Below, piece after piece: positions 25,602 through 32,886 of a stretch of 64,000 bases of DNA. Both the position numbers and the translations under genes were made by a program. The stretch is taken from assembly GCA_036227345.1 (NCBI GenBank), contig CP109469.1, positions 1 to 64,000 of the forward strand. Reading direction: 5' to 3'. The notes beneath the pieces were generated by a model. It was given only the letters and a program-made list of their open reading frames with translations. It was not told the origin of the DNA and searched no databases. This stretch comes from Streptomyces sp. NBC_01463 (GTDB lineage Bacteria; Actinomycetota; Actinomycetes; Streptomycetales; Streptomycetaceae). How positions within the stretch are numbered: position 1 is the first letter of the stretch; every line of letters begins with the position of its first letter.

Positions 25602-26144
25602 ATGCACAGGATGACATCCACCCAGGCCCAGCACACGCGCCGGGCCGCACTTCAGGCCGCGGTCGATGCCGGCGCGCTGTGCGCCCAGCCCGGCGCCCCG
25701 GTCGACGCGTTCTTCCGCGCCGACGACGAGCCGCTGCGCAGCTGGAACAAGCGCCGCAAGGCCGCGCTCGCGTTCTGCGGGGCCTGCCCGGTGAGGGCGG
25801 CCTGCCACGAACTCGCCCTGCGCGAGGGCGACGGCCGTGCGCACACCGAGGACATGGTGCGCGGCGGCTCCTCCGGCAGTGCGTTGGCTGCCGAGCGCAG
25901 CAAGCAGGCGCAGCGGCTCAAGGCGGCGGTCGCCGCCGACGGCGAGCCGGAGTGGAAGCGGCTGGTGAACCTTTCGGTCCAGTTGCGGCGGGAGGCGGTC
26001 AAGAACCCGGACGGGGTCGGCGGTCACCGCACGCAGGGCCGGGCGCAGCACGCGCAGAACATCCTCGTGCGCTCGCTGGCCACGGAGATCCAGCAGATCC
26101 GTACCGCCCGCCGTGCGCGCAACGGCTGGGGGGTGGCGGCGTGA
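25602..26144 (+). CDS. WhiB-like iron-sulfur regulator
   Basis: Encodes 180 residues. Four cysteines in Wbl spacing (C27, C59, C62, C68; FCGACPVRAACHELAL) should hold a 4Fe-4S cluster. The usual GVWGG turn is degenerate (EDMVRGGSSG), followed by AAERSKQAQRLKAA. A longer C-terminal extension ends with basic helices. Wbl proteins bind the main sigma factor and alter promoter choice, and several control development or redox responses. As first gene of a run of overlapping genes leading into the transfer cluster, it may control plasmid genes. The altered turn motif leaves its target open. Confidence 0.8.
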   Translation: MHRMTSTQAQHTRRAALQAAVDAGALCAQPGAPVDAFFRADDEPLRSWNKRRKAALAFCGACPVRAACHELALREGDGRAHTEDMVRGGSSGSALAAERSKQAQRLKAAVAADGEPEWKRLVNLSVQLRREAVKNPDGVGGHRTQGRAQHAQNILVRSLATEIQQIRTARRARNGWGVAA

Positions 26145-26566
26145 GCGCCACGATCCTGCCCCCTCGCTCCGGGATCGCCGACGACATGAGCCGCGAAGAC
26201 GACTCCCGCGGCTACGAGCGTGACGAGACCGACCAGCTTCACCAGGTGGTGCGGCACCTCGTGATCGACGGCGATGGCCGTGCCCGGGCCGCGGGCCGCC
26301 AGGCGCGGCGCACCCTCGCTGAGATGGCCTCCGGCTACGAACGGCAGCCGGTGCTCGTGCTCACCGGACCGCTCGCCTTCCGGTCGGCGGACGACGCGTG
26401 CCCGCTGTGCGGCTACTGGACGTGCCGTTGCGGCAGCGCGGCCCATGAGCCCGGCATGTTGCCGGTCACGCAGAACACCCTGCAGTGCGACCGGTGCGGG
26501 GGCCGGTTCAGCTTCTCTCCCGTCACCGGTTGGACCTGCGACGCCTGTCAGGCCATCGGCCGCTGA
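26141..26566 (+). CDS. double zinc-ribbon protein
   Basis: The GTG overlaps the stop of the whiB-like gene (GTGA) and gives 141 residues. The N-terminal half is helical and acidic/basic (HQVVRHLVIDGDGRARAAGR). The C-terminal half has CPLCGYWTCRC and CDRCGGRF...CDAC, two cysteine-rich knuckles that should bind zinc. Translational coupling points to joint action with the Wbl protein or the next genes. The family has no known function. Confidence 0.65.
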   Translation: MSATILPPRSGIADDMSREDDSRGYERDETDQLHQVVRHLVIDGDGRARAAGRQARRTLAEMASGYERQPVLVLTGPLAFRSADDACPLCGYWTCRCGSAAHEPGMLPVTQNTLQCDRCGGRFSFSPVTGWTCDACQAIGR

Positions 26567-26757
26567 GTCGGATACACCGCGCCCGTACCGCTCAGCACCA
26601 GACGGTACGGGCCATCGCCGAGCACGGGCTGGCCCACCCGCTCACCCTCGCCCTGCTCGTGGCCGCGGCAACGGCGGCCGCCAGGGCGTGGGACGCGGGC
26701 CATCCCGTCGCCAACACCCACCCCCGCACCACGAGAGGCACCACCCCCGATGGCTGA
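26563..26757 (+). CDS. small membrane protein, start uncertain
   Basis: About 64 residues ending at 26757: HGLAHPLTLALLVAAATAAA forms one clear membrane helix, followed by RAWDAGHPVANTH. No ATG/GTG/TTG lies between the previous stop and the helix; a CTG at 26563 overlaps that stop (CTGA), and a GTG at 26485 would require deep overlap. The stop overlaps the next ATG. Small hydrophobic proteins of this kind accompany Spd-type genes of Streptomyces transfer regions. Confidence 0.45.
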   Translation: MSRIHRARTAQHQTVRAIAEHGLAHPLTLALLVAAATAAARAWDAGHPVANTHPRTTRGTTPDG

Positions 26758-26932
26758 TGACCTGCACGCCCGCTACATGCACGCCGCCGAAGCCTGGCGT
26801 GCTCACCGAGCAGACTGCACCACCTGCCAGCCCGGCGCTCCCTGCACGGCAGGCGCCACGCTCACTGAGCGGTTCGAGCGCCTGCAGGACGCCTACCTGA
26901 ACCGCCGCCACACCGCGAACGGAGACCGATGA
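26750..26932 (+). CDS. 60-residue protein with CxxC pairs
   Basis: The ATG overlaps the end of the previous frame. LHARYMHAAEAWRAHRADCT leads into CTTCQPGAPC, then TLTERFERLQDAYLNR. The three clustered cysteines could bind metal. The stop overlaps the next start (ATGA). It is the fourth gene in a tightly overlapped series from 25602, and its role is unknown. Confidence 0.55.
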   Translation: MADDLHARYMHAAEAWRAHRADCTTCQPGAPCTAGATLTERFERLQDAYLNRRHTANGDR

Positions 26933-27249
26933 TGCTCACCCTCGCCCAGTACCGCGAAGACCACGGCGATCCGGCCACCTGGACGCCCGCCGACATCGAC
27001 AGCTACCTCGTCATCGGGGAGATCGCCCCGCCGGACGCACTCCCCTACACCCACGCGGAGATGGTGGCGATCGCCGCCGACCATCAGCGCTCCGCGGTCC
27101 GGCAGCAGGCCGTCGCCGACAGGCTGGCCGCCGACGGCCACGACACGGCCGCCAACATCTGGCGGCGCGGCGCCCGCGACACCCGCGAGCTCGCCGCCGC
27201 CGCCCGGATGGGCTGGCCGGCCTTCGAGGCGCACCTGAACGGCTGGTGA
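26929..27249 (+). CDS. small helical protein, transfer region
   Basis: Encodes 106 residues: MLTLAQYREDHGDPATWTPA, DIDSYLVIGEIAPPDALPYT and an Ala-rich helical C-terminus (HDTAANIWRRGARDTRELAA). ATG-ATG at 26929/26932 are both possible starts. It is the last gene of the overlapping whiB-like series, closed by an 18-base-pair terminator hairpin. Family unknown. Confidence 0.55.
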   Translation: MMLTLAQYREDHGDPATWTPADIDSYLVIGEIAPPDALPYTHAEMVAIAADHQRSAVRQQAVADRLAADGHDTAANIWRRGARDTRELAAAARMGWPAFEAHLNGW

Positions 27250-27272
27250 CCACGGTCTGCAGGCTGCCTGAT

Positions 27273-27318
27273 CCGCGAAGCACTCCCCGCCAGCACCACA
27301 GCGGGGAGTGCTTCGCGG
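27273..27318. terminator. 18-base-pair hairpin
   Basis: CCGCGAAGCACTCCCCGC pairs perfectly with GCGGGGAGTGCTTCGCGG around a 10-base loop, ending the 25602-27249 operon. Confidence 0.85.
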
Positions 27319-27351
27319 TGACGGGGAGCCGGACAGCCCGAACCGGCCGTC

Positions 27352-27568
27352 GCTTCGGGAACGCGCCACCGCGTTTCGGGAGCAGCCGCTGCCGTTTCGG
27401 ACACGCCCTGAACGACCCGACTGGAGGCCTCACATGACGATCACCGACTGGCCGCGCACTGCGGCTGAACCTGACCCCGGCTCGGTCTCACCGGCCGCCG
27501 TTTCGGATACGCCCGAGCCGGTTTCGCTGACGCCCGGCACCGTTTCGGGCGCGGCTGAGTCCGTTTCG
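27352..27568. repeat. phased 21-base repeats across the DUF2637 gene start
   Basis: The core G(T/C)TTCG begins at 27352, 27373, 27394, 27500, 27521, 27542 and 27563, with spacings 21, 21, 106, 21, 21 and 21. Flanks share CCGTTTCGGANACGCC. Three copies precede the ATG at 27434 and four lie inside the gene, where they encode 7-residue repeats of the form xVSxTxx. The two sets differ by one base in phase. They may be binding sites or a partly duplicated coding repeat. Confidence 0.65.
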
Positions 27569-29194
27569 GAGACGGCAAGCGGAAGGGGAACGAAGCCTTC
27601 TGCGGGGAGGCTGACCGGCACCCAGAAGTGGGCGGCCGGTGCGATCGTGACCGCCGCGCTCGTGCTCGCAGGGATCGGCCTGTACCTGTCGTTCGAGCAC
27701 GTCGCGGTCTTCGCGTTCAAGGAGTTGCGCTTCGATTCGCTCGGCAAAGGCCAGCTGTTCGCCGTCGGAGTCGACGTCGGCATCATGGTCATGATCGCCG
27801 TCGATCTGCTGATGGCCTGGCTCAAGCGTCCCATCAGCTGGATCCGCTACCCGGTATGGCTGCTGACCAGTGCGACGGTCGTTCTCAACGCCGCGTCCGG
27901 CGCCCCACAAGGGGCCTGGAAGCTGCTGGACTACGTGGCTGCCGGCGCTCACGGCGTCGTCCCGATCCTGTTCATCACGGTGGTGGAGCTGGGCCGTACC
28001 TCGATCGACCGCATCGTCCGCCCCGACCAGGACGAACGGGACTCGATTCCGTGGATGCGGTGGACGTTGGCACCCGTGGCGACGGCCCGGATCTTCCGCC
28101 GGATGCGGCTGTGGAGCGTCACCTCCTACCCGGAGATGATCCGCCGCGACCAGGACCTCATCGCCTACGAGCAGTGGCTCAAGCGCAAGTACAAGGGTGA
28201 CCTGGCCACGGCCGACGAGGACGAACTGCTGCCGATGACCATGGCCCCGTACGGCTACACCGTCGCCCAGGCCCTGGCCCTGCCCGGCGAACAGGAACGG
28301 GCTGCTCAGAAGCGGGCCGAGGACGCTGAACGTGAGCGTCTGGACGCCGAGACCCGCAGCGAGGTCGCCAAGGCCAAGGCCGAGGCCGACCGGCTGCGCG
28401 CCAAGGGCCAGACAGAGACGGTCCGTGCGGAGGTCGACGGCCAGACCGGCCAGGCCCGCGCACACGCCAAAGCCCAGGTAAGCGCCGCAGAGCGGGTTGC
28501 CACACTGGAAAAGGAGGCCTTGCAGAACGCGGTGATCGCTGAGGCCCGCACCCGCGAGGCGCAGGCGGCACACAAAGAAGCGCAGGAGCGCGAGGCGCAG
28601 GCGCAGGCGGACCTGCGCGCGGCCGGACTGGAGGCTCAGGCGGCCGAGAAGCGGAAGGAAGCGGCGGAGGCCGACCGAGTCGCCGCGGCAGAGGCTCAGG
28701 CCGTTGAGACCCAGGCCATCGCCGAAGCCCGCCGCGCCGCCGCCGAAGCGGACCGGGCCACTGCCGAAACGGAGCGGGCCGCTGCCGAAGCCCGCCACGC
28801 CGCCGCCGAAGCCGACCGCGGGAAGGCGGAGGAGGAGCGCCGCCACGCCGACGCTCTCGCCCACATCGCGCACGCCCAGAAGGACGCCGCCGAAGCCGGG
28901 CGGGCCGCTGCCGAAATCCGGCAGGCCGCTGCCGAAGCCGAGCGGCGCGCGGTCGAAATCGAGGACGAGGCGAAGCTGACCTCGAGGCAGCGCGCAGTCC
29001 GCAGGGTCGCCCGCCTGGCGCTGGCGGCCGGTCTGGAGCCCGAGGGCCTGGCGCACGAGGACCTGGCGCACGAACTGTGCGAGCGAATCTCCATCGCCGA
29101 CGTCCAGCGCGAGTTCGACGTGTCGTCCACGGACACCGCCTCGAAGTACCGACAGGAAGCCGTCGCCCTGCTCGCCGGCGGCTACCGCCCCTGA
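27434..29194 (+). CDS. DUF2637 membrane/coiled-coil protein, Spd-like
   Basis: The ATG follows TGGAGG and gives 586 residues. A disordered start with VS-rich repeats leads into the DUF2637 region (about 60-190). It has four hydrophobic segments, including GAIVTAALVLAGIGLYLSFE, LFAVGVDVGIMVMIAVDLLM and GVVPILFITVVELGR. About 300 residues of Ala/Glu/Arg-rich coiled coil follow (EAERERLDAETRSEVAKAKA and AAAEADR repeats). The C-terminus is HTH-like (ISIADVQREFDVSSTDTASK). DUF2637 proteins are frequent in Streptomyces conjugative elements, where SpdB-type membrane proteins help intramycelial plasmid spread. A structural transfer role at the membrane is inference. Confidence 0.8.
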   Translation: MTITDWPRTAAEPDPGSVSPAAVSDTPEPVSLTPGTVSGAAESVSETASGRGTKPSAGRLTGTQKWAAGAIVTAALVLAGIGLYLSFEHVAVFAFKELRFDSLGKGQLFAVGVDVGIMVMIAVDLLMAWLKRPISWIRYPVWLLTSATVVLNAASGAPQGAWKLLDYVAAGAHGVVPILFITVVELGRTSIDRIVRPDQDERDSIPWMRWTLAPVATARIFRRMRLWSVTSYPEMIRRDQDLIAYEQWLKRKYKGDLATADEDELLPMTMAPYGYTVAQALALPGEQERAAQKRAEDAERERLDAETRSEVAKAKAEADRLRAKGQTETVRAEVDGQTGQARAHAKAQVSAAERVATLEKEALQNAVIAEARTREAQAAHKEAQEREAQAQADLRAAGLEAQAAEKRKEAAEADRVAAAEAQAVETQAIAEARRAAAEADRATAETERAAAEARHAAAEADRGKAEEERRHADALAHIAHAQKDAAEAGRAAAEIRQAAAEAERRAVEIEDEAKLTSRQRAVRRVARLALAAGLEPEGLAHEDLAHELCERISIADVQREFDVSSTDTASKYRQEAVALLAGGYRP

Positions 29195-29218
29195 CCCCAT
29201 CGTCCGGCACACACCAGT

Positions 29219-29251
29219 GAGGGCCAGCCCACCAGTAATGGGCTGGCCCTC
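29219..29251. terminator. 13-base-pair hairpin
   Basis: GAGGGCCAGCCCA and TGGGCTGGCCCTC pair perfectly, 25 bases after the DUF2637 stop. Confidence 0.8.
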
Positions 29252-29308
29252 GCTGCGACTGCCGGAAGCAGCCGACAGCGCCCCAAGTACAGCAGGAGGA
29301 AACCCACC

Positions 29309-29785
29309 GTGAACAGCCATGACCCGAATCACGCGCCCCTGCGCGATGTGGCGCAGAGCCCGGAGGCGACCGCCCGTTACCTGGCCGACGTTCAGCGGGT
29401 CCTGCTGGACATCGGCAGGAACCTGGAGACCCTCGCCCTGGAGACCCGCATCCACTGCCGCAACACCAGCGTGGACGGCGACCGGTTCTACCACGCCCGA
29501 CTGCGCGCACTGCCCGTCGAGCGCGCCCTCCAGGGCGTGCTGAAGAGCGTGGAAGACGTCACCAAGGGCCTGGAGAAGAGCGCATTCAAGCGCCGCGCCC
29601 ACGACGAGACGGTCTCGAATACGGCCGATAAGAGGAAGGAAAAGGAACTGGAAAAGAAGCGAAAGAAAGCCCTGCCGCTCCAGGCCGCTCCGCAGAATCC
29701 ACTGCAGCAGGGTGGACAGGGCCAGAATTCCGGCTACGGTGGACCTACGTCGCTTTACGACCTGGGCAACAGGGAGTCGGCGTGA
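29309..29785 (+). CDS. helical hypothetical protein, transfer region
   Basis: Encodes 158 residues from GTG behind AGGAGG. The N-terminal 100 residues are helical (ATARYLADVQRVLLDIGRNL; YHARLRALPVERALQGVLKS). A lysine/glutamate-rich stretch (DKRKEKELEKKRKKALP) and a Gln/Gly-rich tail follow. The base composition is slightly lower in GC near its end. The stop overlaps the next GTG. It was not recognised by family. Confidence 0.55.
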   Translation: MNSHDPNHAPLRDVAQSPEATARYLADVQRVLLDIGRNLETLALETRIHCRNTSVDGDRFYHARLRALPVERALQGVLKSVEDVTKGLEKSAFKRRAHDETVSNTADKRKEKELEKKRKKALPLQAAPQNPLQQGGQGQNSGYGGPTSLYDLGNRESA

Positions 29786-30090
29786 CGCGCCCCCTCAGCA
29801 GTACCGAACGCTCCATTCACGGGCGGAACGGCTGGCTGCGGGAAGAAGAACGCAAGGCGATCGAAAGTCGCGGTGAAGTCGGCCGGATGGAATTCTGGCT
29901 CCGCGTTACTCGGTCCGCAATCACCAAGGAAGCCAAAGCCGGTCGCGGCGATGTCATTACCGCGTTCACGCTGATGTGCCGCCTCTTCAAGCTCGTACTG
30001 GAGAAGCGGCAGGCGGGCGACCCGCGACTGTTCGACCACCTCATGCAGTACGCGGACACCGTCCTGAAGCAGCACGGCCCGCGGACCTGA
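29782..30090 (+). CDS. helical hypothetical protein, transfer region
   Basis: Encodes 102 residues; its GTG overlaps the previous stop (GTGA). It is basic and helical (HGRNGWLREEERKAIESRGE; DVITAFTLMCRLFKLVLEKR; LFDHLMQYADTVLKQH). No membrane segment is seen. Coupling to the 29309 gene suggests a joint complex. It ends before a terminator and the 32-base palindrome. Confidence 0.55.
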   Translation: MTRPLSSTERSIHGRNGWLREEERKAIESRGEVGRMEFWLRVTRSAITKEAKAGRGDVITAFTLMCRLFKLVLEKRQAGDPRLFDHLMQYADTVLKQHGPRT

Positions 30091-30103
30091 GCAGCACCCA
30101 CGA

Positions 30104-30130
30104 AGGCCCCGCCGGACTCCGGCGGGGCCT
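30104..30130. terminator. GC hairpin
   Basis: AGGCCCCGCCGG and CCGGCGGGGCCT pair perfectly around a 3-base loop. Confidence 0.75.
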
Positions 30131-30142
30131 CGCGCGCGTAAA

Positions 30143-30174
30143 GCGTGCACACGTGCACGTGCACGTGTGCACGC
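30143..30174. promoter_or_regulatory. perfect 32-base palindrome
   Basis: GCGTGCACACGTGCAC is followed directly by its exact inverted copy. It contains alternating purine-pyrimidine GTGCAC units. It lies just after a terminator and 42 bases before the GTG of the 30216 gene, where an operator or promoter element is expected. Confidence 0.55.
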
Positions 30175-30215
30175 GAGACCCCCTGTCTGTCAACCCCCTT
30201 GAAGGGAGGTGCGCC

Positions 30216-32360
30216 GTGTCCGACGAGCCCGACGACACCGGCGGCGGAACGCTGGTCCACGGTCCCTGGAACGGCGATTCCACATACCCGCTGCCGCCGA
30301 TCCCGGATTTCATCGACACCATTCCACCGCCGGAAGACATTCCGGAGGCTCCCCCGGAGTCCCCGGAAGAGACCACGATGGAACTCCCAGCGATTCCGGC
30401 AGCTCCGAACCCGACAAACGCACTGCGTTCCGAAGGGATCACCCCGTCGGAAACCGGTGAAGATGACGACGAATACGAGGAGGGCGAATACGACCAGTCG
30501 CGCTCTCTCGCCGATCGTCTCGGTGACTGGCTGGAACTCCGGCTGGAAATGGCGCGGTACAACCACGAAAGCGAAGCTCCTTTCCGTGAGGCTGAAATAG
30601 CACGGAAGGCCGCGCTCCTGGCAGGTCGCACCGCGCAGGACGTCGCGATGATGGAGCAGAACGGAAAGCTCCACGCCGCGATGATGAAAGCGAAGGGCGA
30701 CAGGGCGGCGGCCCGCGGAAAGGCGGACGCCGACCGCACGAAGTCCTCCAGCGCTGGGCTGGGCGCCGACAAGGGCCGCTCGAAGGCCGGCGGCGGATCC
30801 CGCAACAGCTCGGGGCCTGGTTCGAAGGGGCCCGTGTCGCGCGGCTCCAACCCCGTCGGTACCGCCGGGCGTTCGGGGGCCGGGGCGGGTGGCGGCAGAA
30901 AGGCCTCTGACCGCTCCTCTGCCAACCGTTCAACTGGTCCCGGGCGCCCTGGACCGGGTGGGGACTCGAAGGGCTCCCACAGTGGCTCAGGCGGTTCCGG
31001 CAAGGGCGGCGGTTCGAAGGGCGACGGCGGCCGGGCGCAGCAACACAGCCCGGCGTCCAACGCCCGCGCGGAGCGGGCCCGTGGCCGTGCCGAGCGCGCC
31101 GGGACCCGCCAGGCCGGACGTCAGGAGCGGCGCAGCGCCGGGCACAGTGCCGGTGTCGCCGACCGGACCAAGGATCGCGACCAGGCCCGCAGCAACCGGC
31201 AGAACGACCGGAAGGAGCGCCGGGCGAGGAAGGCGGAGCGGAACGCGGCGAGGCGGGCGAAGCGGGAAGCCGCGGCGTCGCCCGATGCGGGCCGTACCAC
31301 TTTGGGCCAGGCCGTCGGCGAGGGAGCCCAGCGCCGCTGGGACAAGCGCCGTGCCGGCGCGACGGCCGACAAGGCCCCCGCCGAGAAGGTGGGCCTGACC
31401 AAGGACAAGCACGGCAAGGGCAAGGGCGCCGACGGCAAGGGCGGAAAGACCGCCAAGCCGGCCCAGGAGGAGGCCTCCAGCGCCGACAAGGACAACAAGG
31501 CGGCCGGTGAGTCCGGCAAGGACAACAAGGCCGCTGACGGGGCGTCCGGCGACGCGAGGAAGCGTCGGCGGTTCCGTCGCGCCGGCGGTTCGGGCGCGTC
31601 CGGACGACGGAGTCGCACCCGCCGAACGGGCCGCGCCTCAGGTGCCGGTCGTGCTGACCGGCCGGCGGGTGCCGGTCGGGCCGGGCAGTCGGGCCGGTCG
31701 TCAAAGGGCCGGTTCGGGCCGCCGCCCACCCCGACGGTCGAGTGGCCCGACCACCCCAACCGCCCGCCGCAGCCCGCCGCCGGCGTCGAGGACGACATCG
31801 TCGACGCGGACACCGTCCCCGACGCCCCCGCGGCCGCGACGACCGGCGTCAAGGGCCTGCCGCCCGCCCCGGAGCCGCACACCGCACGGCCCGGCACCAG
31901 CCGACCCACCAGCACAGACACGGAAGGGAGCAGCGTGAGCAGCGCATCGGTCAGCAAGCCCGGTCAGGGGAACTTGGCCGCCCAGCACCGCACGGACATC
32001 ACGTTCGACGAGTTCTTGATGGAGATGGCGAGCATCGCCATCAAGGCCGCCTCCGACCAGGAGCGCGCCGAAGCGCTGATGGAGGCGCTCGGCAAGGTCG
32101 CCGACGCCCTGCGGGACATGGCCGCCGACCTGGTCGGCGACCACAACATCTCCACCGCCGTCACCGACCTGATCGCCGACCTCGCCGACTCCGCGGCCCG
32201 GATGAAGGAGCAGGCCAAGCGTTGCGCGGAGCAGTGCGGCATCGCCAAGGAAGCCGCACTGCTCGCGGCCACCCAGGTCGCCCGCGTCTACGGCCAGGAC
32301 ATGAACGCCAAGGAGGACGCGGGCCTGAAACACGCGTCGGCCGCCGCCCACCACGACTAG
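30216..32360 (+). CDS. large low-complexity basic protein of the transfer cluster
   Basis: The GTG follows GAAGGGAGG and gives 714 residues. The N-terminal 90 residues are proline-rich and acidic (PPIPDFIDTIPPPEDIPEAP; EDDDEYEEGEYDQS). A helical part follows (SLADRLGDWLELRLEMARYN; AEIARKAALLAGRTAQDVAM). Then come about 400 residues of Gly/Ser/Lys/Arg/Ala low complexity. The C-terminus is an ordered helical domain (FDEFLMEMASIAIKAASDQE; AADLVGDHNISTAVTDLIAD). It lies directly before the coiled-coil protein and the FtsK-like ATPase. A scaffold that binds DNA through the basic part and partners through the ends is inference. Confidence 0.6.
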   Translation: MSDEPDDTGGGTLVHGPWNGDSTYPLPPIPDFIDTIPPPEDIPEAPPESPEETTMELPAIPAAPNPTNALRSEGITPSETGEDDDEYEEGEYDQSRSLADRLGDWLELRLEMARYNHESEAPFREAEIARKAALLAGRTAQDVAMMEQNGKLHAAMMKAKGDRAAARGKADADRTKSSSAGLGADKGRSKAGGGSRNSSGPGSKGPVSRGSNPVGTAGRSGAGAGGGRKASDRSSANRSTGPGRPGPGGDSKGSHSGSGGSGKGGGSKGDGGRAQQHSPASNARAERARGRAERAGTRQAGRQERRSAGHSAGVADRTKDRDQARSNRQNDRKERRARKAERNAARRAKREAAASPDAGRTTLGQAVGEGAQRRWDKRRAGATADKAPAEKVGLTKDKHGKGKGADGKGGKTAKPAQEEASSADKDNKAAGESGKDNKAADGASGDARKRRRFRRAGGSGASGRRSRTRRTGRASGAGRADRPAGAGRAGQSGRSSKGRFGPPPTPTVEWPDHPNRPPQPAAGVEDDIVDADTVPDAPAAATTGVKGLPPAPEPHTARPGTSRPTSTDTEGSSVSSASVSKPGQGNLAAQHRTDITFDEFLMEMASIAIKAASDQERAEALMEALGKVADALRDMAADLVGDHNISTAVTDLIADLADSAARMKEQAKRCAEQCGIAKEAALLAATQVARVYGQDMNAKEDAGLKHASAAAHHD

Positions 32361-32384
32361 AACCAGGAAAGAGGACCTGCCCTG

Positions 32385-32801
32385 ATGAGCGATCTCGTAC
32401 CCCGCCCCGCCGGGGCCGCGCCCGCACCGGCCGATGACGACAACCGCTACACGGCCGTGCAGAACAAACTGCACAAGCTCGGCAAGGCCATGGACGACGC
32501 GGCCCTCGAACTCGAGTCGCTGCGGCGCAGCATGCAGACCAACGCCACCCGCACCGAGAACGTCGCCCGCGACATCGAGAACGCCGGCCTGGACGGCACG
32601 TTCGTGGAGGTGACCAACCTGGTCTCCGTCGCCCTGGGCGGCGCCGCCGTGGAGGTCAGGCGGCTGTGTGACACCGCGCAGGAGACCGCCGACCTCACCC
32701 ACGAGACCCAGCGCGCCCATTCCACGCTCTACGGGGCGCTGGACGACATCCGCTCCAACCGGCACGAGAAGACCCCCCGGCCGGGCTTCTTCGACCGCTG
32801 A
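32385..32801 (+). CDS. helical protein next to transfer ATPase
   Basis: Encodes 138 residues. After a Pro/Ala start it is almost entirely helical with heptad patterns (YTAVQNKLHKLGKAMDDAAL; ELESLRRSMQTNATRTENVA; VRRLCDTAQETADLTHETQR) and ends in a short basic tail. It overlaps in character with the C-terminal domain of the 30216 protein, 24 bases upstream. It may form part of the same complex. No family is known to me. Confidence 0.6.
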   Translation: MSDLVPRPAGAAPAPADDDNRYTAVQNKLHKLGKAMDDAALELESLRRSMQTNATRTENVARDIENAGLDGTFVEVTNLVSVALGGAAVEVRRLCDTAQETADLTHETQRAHSTLYGALDDIRSNRHEKTPRPGFFDR

Positions 32802-32829
32802 CCCACCCCTCCCCCACCCACCCCCGCCA

Positions 32830-32862
32830 CGGGCGGCCCCGCAGACCCTGCGGGGCCGCCCG
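32830..32862. terminator. 14-base-pair GC hairpin
   Basis: CGGGCGGCCCCGCA and TGCGGGGCCGCCCG pair perfectly, shortly before the FtsK-like gene; it ends the 30216-32801 unit. Confidence 0.75.
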
Positions 32863-32886
32863 TCCTCATCCCAGAAGGAGCCCACG

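Noticed and set aside
27488..29602. 704-codon open frame on the minus strand
   Set aside because: It is the mirror of the Ala/Glu/Arg-rich coiled coil of the DUF2637 gene; the frame is open only because of codon bias, and its product is low in complexity without domain features.
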